Shown one piece after another: positions 5,747 to 7,334 of a stretch of DNA of 7,334 bases. The notes under the pieces are model-generated. The model was not told where the DNA came from. It searched no databases and was given only the letters and a program-made list of their open reading frames with translations. Source of the stretch: Actinomycetota bacterium. Its GTDB lineage: Bacteria > Actinomycetota > Thermoleophilia > Solirubrobacterales > Thermoleophilaceae. The position numbers and the translations under genes were made by a program. The number at the start of each line of letters is the position of its first letter. Within the stretch, counting starts at the first letter, position 1. The DNA lies in the NCBI GenBank assembly GCA_005883295.1, contig VAWV01000194.1, positions 1 to 7,334 on the forward strand, in the 5' to 3' direction.

Positions 5747-6781
5747 GGATCGGCGTGCCCAACCAGGCTCGTGACGGGGAGAGCCGCGTCGCGCTCACGC
5801 CTGAGGTGGCCGGGAGGTTGAAGGCGCGCGAGCTCGAGGTGCTCGTGGAATCGGGCGCGGGCGAGCGCTCACACATCACGGACGCGGCCTTCGAGGAGGC
5901 GGGCGCGCGGATCGGGTCCTCCGGCGACGCCCTGGGAGCGGAGATCGTCTCGTTGGTGAAGGCGCCCTCGGCCGAGGAGATCGGCCGGCTCCAGCGCGGG
6001 GCTCACCCGCGCCCAGTCGATGGACGCGCTCTCGTCCCAGGCGACGGTCGCCGGCTACCGCGCCGTGCTGCTCGCGGCCGAGAGCCAGGATCGATTCTTC
6101 CCGATGCTCACCACGGCCGCAGGGACGATCAAGCCGGCGACGGTGCTTGTGCTGGGCGCCGGCGTGGCGGGGCTCCAGGCGATCGCCACCGCGCGCCGGC
6201 TCGGCGCCGTGGTCACCGGATACGACGTGCGTGCGGCCGTCCGCGAGCAGGTCGAGTCACTGGGGGCTCGCTTCCTCAACCTGGGCGTCAAGGCCGACGC
6301 GGAGGGCGCGGGCGGCTACGCGAAGGAGCTCGGCGAGGAGGAGCAGCGCCGCCAGCAGCAGGCGATGGCCGAGGCGATCGGCCGCTTCGACGTGGTGATC
6401 ACGACCGCGGCGGTGCCCGGCCGCCGCGCCCCGCTGCTGGTTACCGCCGCCGCCGTGGAGGGAATGAAGCCGGGGTCCGTGGTCGTCGACCTTGCCGCGG
6501 CGACCGGCGGGAACTGCGAGCTGACGGAGCCCGGCCGGACGGTGGACCACGGCGACGTGGCGATCATCGGGCCGCTGGACCTCGCCGCTGAGATGCCCGA
6601 GCACGCCTCTGCCTTGTACGCGCGCAACGTGCAGGCGCTGCTCGAGCTGCTCGTGTCGAAGGAGGGGCAGCTCGAGCTGAACTGGGAGGACGAGATCCTG
6701 GCCGGCGCGTGCATAACGCGCGACGGCGAGATCGTGCACGAGGGCGCGAAGCAGGCGGCCGGCACGGCGGCGGCTGGCTGA
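5743..6781 (+). pseudogene. pntAA: NAD(P) transhydrogenase subunit alpha part 1, with internal deletion and frameshift
   Basis: NAD(H)-binding cytosolic component (domain I) of the proton-translocating transhydrogenase. The first piece, 5743-6000, encodes MRIGVPNQARDGESRVALTP through PSAEEIGRLQRG, a normal start of the family (86 residues). The second piece, from 6002 in the +1 frame, resumes at LTRAQSMDALSSQATVAGYR and runs intact to the TGA at 6779-6781. Its cofactor loop VLVLGAGVAGLQA and the later VVDLAAATGGNCE are normal. Compared from memory with E. coli PntA, about 34 residues between LLNPG and ISRAQ are missing, i.e. about 101 bases. The lost part includes the arginine equivalent to Rhodospirillum rubrum Arg127; Gln132, Asp135 and Ser138 equivalents remain. 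As written, the 5743 frame runs on to 6591 in nonsense sequence. It could be a recent mutation or an assembly/cloning error; the otherwise clean frames favour one of these over long decay. Confidence 0.85.
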
Positions 6782-6792
6782 GCGACGGCCGG

Positions 6793-6799
6793 AAGGGAG
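6793..6799 (+). promoter_or_regulatory. ribosome binding site (AAGGGAG) for pntAB
   Basis: A purine-rich AAGGGAG lies 5 bases before the ATG at 6805, in the 23-base gap after pntAA. It selects this start over upstream in-frame possibilities that would read back into pntAA. Confidence 0.6.
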
Positions 6800-6804
6800 A
6801 ACGC

Positions 6805-7116
6805 ATGGACATCATGACCGACATCGCGATCCTGGTGCTGGCGGCGTGGGTCGGCTTCGAGGTGATCTCCAAGGTCCCTAACACGCTGCACACGCCGCTC
6901 ATGTCCGGCACCAACGCGATCCACGGGATCGTGCTGATGGGCGGGCTGCTCGTGCTGTCGTCGGCCGCGGGAGCCCTCAACAAGCTGCTGCTCGTGATCG
7001 CGATCACCTTCGGAACGATCAACGTCGTCGGCGGGTTCCTGGTCACCGACCGGATGCTCGAGATGTTCAAGGGGAAGCGTCCCGAGCCGCGCTCCGAGGA
7101 GGACGCCGGCAAGTGA
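6805..7116 (+). CDS. pntAB: NAD(P) transhydrogenase subunit alpha part 2 (membrane part)
   Basis: Short membrane subunit (103 residues) of the split-alpha transhydrogenase; with PntB it forms the proton channel across the cytoplasmic membrane. Three helices are visible at about residues 5-21, 40-57 and 60-80. The conserved family stretches are GFEVISKVPNTLHTPLMSGT (17-36), NAIHGIV (37-43) with His40, and FGTINVVGGFLVTDRMLEMF (69-88). The charged tail KGKRPEPRSEEDAGK is typical of a C-terminus near the membrane. The start at 6805 follows a good ribosome site; ATG 6814 is less likely. The stop overlaps the pntB GTG as GTGA. A three-gene pntAA-pntAB-pntB order is usual in bacteria with split alpha subunits. 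Confidence 0.93.
   Translation: MDIMTDIAILVLAAWVGFEVISKVPNTLHTPLMSGTNAIHGIVLMGGLLVLSSAAGALNKLLLVIAITFGTINVVGGFLVTDRMLEMFKGKRPEPRSEEDAGK
7096..7102 (+). promoter_or_regulatory. ribosome binding site (GAGGAGG) for pntB inside pntAB
   Basis: GAGGAGG lies 10 bases before the GTG at 7113, within the codons for the acidic tail of PntAB. It supports the GTG that overlaps the pntAB stop. Confidence 0.5.
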
Positions 7117-7334
7117 CGGTCGTCGCGACGTCCTTCTTCCAGGACCCGCACTTCATCGAGGCGCTCTACATCGTCGCCTTCACGCTGTTCATCGTCGGGC
7201 TCCGCGGCCTGGCGGGACCGCGCACCGCCCCGCTCGGCAACCGCCTCGCCGCGGTGGGGATGTTCATTGCGTTCATCGCAACGCTCCTGATCCAGCACGT
7301 GATCAAGAGCGGCTCCGACGTGGCGCTGATGGCG
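7113..7334 (+). CDS. pntB: NAD(P) transhydrogenase subunit beta (partial, 5' end only)
   Basis: First 74 residues of the beta subunit, which carries most of the membrane channel and, further on, the NADP(H)-binding domain III. Residues 15-33 (IEALYIVAFTLFIVGLRGL) form the first helix. PRTAPLGNRLAAVGM (36-50) matches the characteristic loop of PntB, where GL(K/R)GL..PRTA..GN is conserved, and 50-65 begin the second helix. The gene is open to the window edge; the full family length is about 460-480 residues. GTG is the chosen start because it overlaps the pntAB stop (GTGA) and has GAGGAGG upstream. Confidence 0.93.
   Translation, partial: MTVVATSFFQDPHFIEALYIVAFTLFIVGLRGLAGPRTAPLGNRLAAVGMFIAFIATLLIQHVIKSGSDVALMA

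Noticed and set aside
6000..6022. Programmed ribosomal frameshift joining the two pntAA pieces
   Set aside because: There is no slippery heptamer or stem-loop signal, and a shift would not restore the missing 34 residues of the domain core.

Overview
This is a GC-rich stretch (GC-biased third codon positions throughout, e.g. about 62 of 67 codons in the smallest gene) that looks chromosomal and actinobacterial. Short intergenic gaps, GTG starts, 4-base start/stop overlaps and the protein types suggest a Thermoleophilia-like actinomycete (Solirubrobacterales/Gaiellales type). That placement is inferred from style and recalled homologues, not from a search. I see no tRNA, rRNA, CRISPR array, transposase or integration site.

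Layout. 1-747 (-): 5'-complete but truncated PIG3-type NAD(P)H:quinone oxidoreductase; the window edge is a BamHI site. 866-1660 (+): divergent alpha/beta hydrolase of lipase type. 1661-1960 (-): small GST-N/glutaredoxin-like thioredoxin-fold protein, translationally coupled (ATGA) behind a zinc alcohol dehydrogenase at 1957-2973 (-). A divergent promoter region holding a 13/14-match inverted repeat (2973-3016) separates these from a rightward run: a 67-residue unknown protein (3019-3222), mtnA (3238-4266) and a DUF1152-family protein (4263-5207) coupled to mtnA by a GTGA overlap. A small 3-4 helix membrane protein (5204-5671, -) converges on DUF1152, the two stop codons overlapping. From 5743 (+) runs the proton-translocating transhydrogenase operon: pntAA (5743-6781), pntAB (6805-7116) and the start of pntB (7113 to the edge).

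How the genes work together. MtnA is the methionine-salvage isomerase. The DUF1152 protein overlapping it has no known reaction and is a candidate for a linked step in methylthioribose salvage; this is the best lead for undescribed biology here. PntAA/PntAB/PntB would form the membrane transhydrogenase exchanging reducing equivalents between NADH and NADP+ at the expense of the proton gradient. As written, however, pntAA lacks about 34 codons of its first domain and changes frame at about position 6000, so it is either a fresh pseudogene or a sequence/assembly error. The two alcohol dehydrogenase-superfamily proteins, the hydrolase and the thioredoxin-fold protein look like general redox and detoxification functions.

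A pattern across the window: several genes have a TANNNT-type -10 hexamer ending exactly 9 bases before the ATG (TACGAT twice, TACGCT once, with a weaker TACCTC before mtnA). This points to leaderless or nearly leaderless transcripts as a common mode in this organism.
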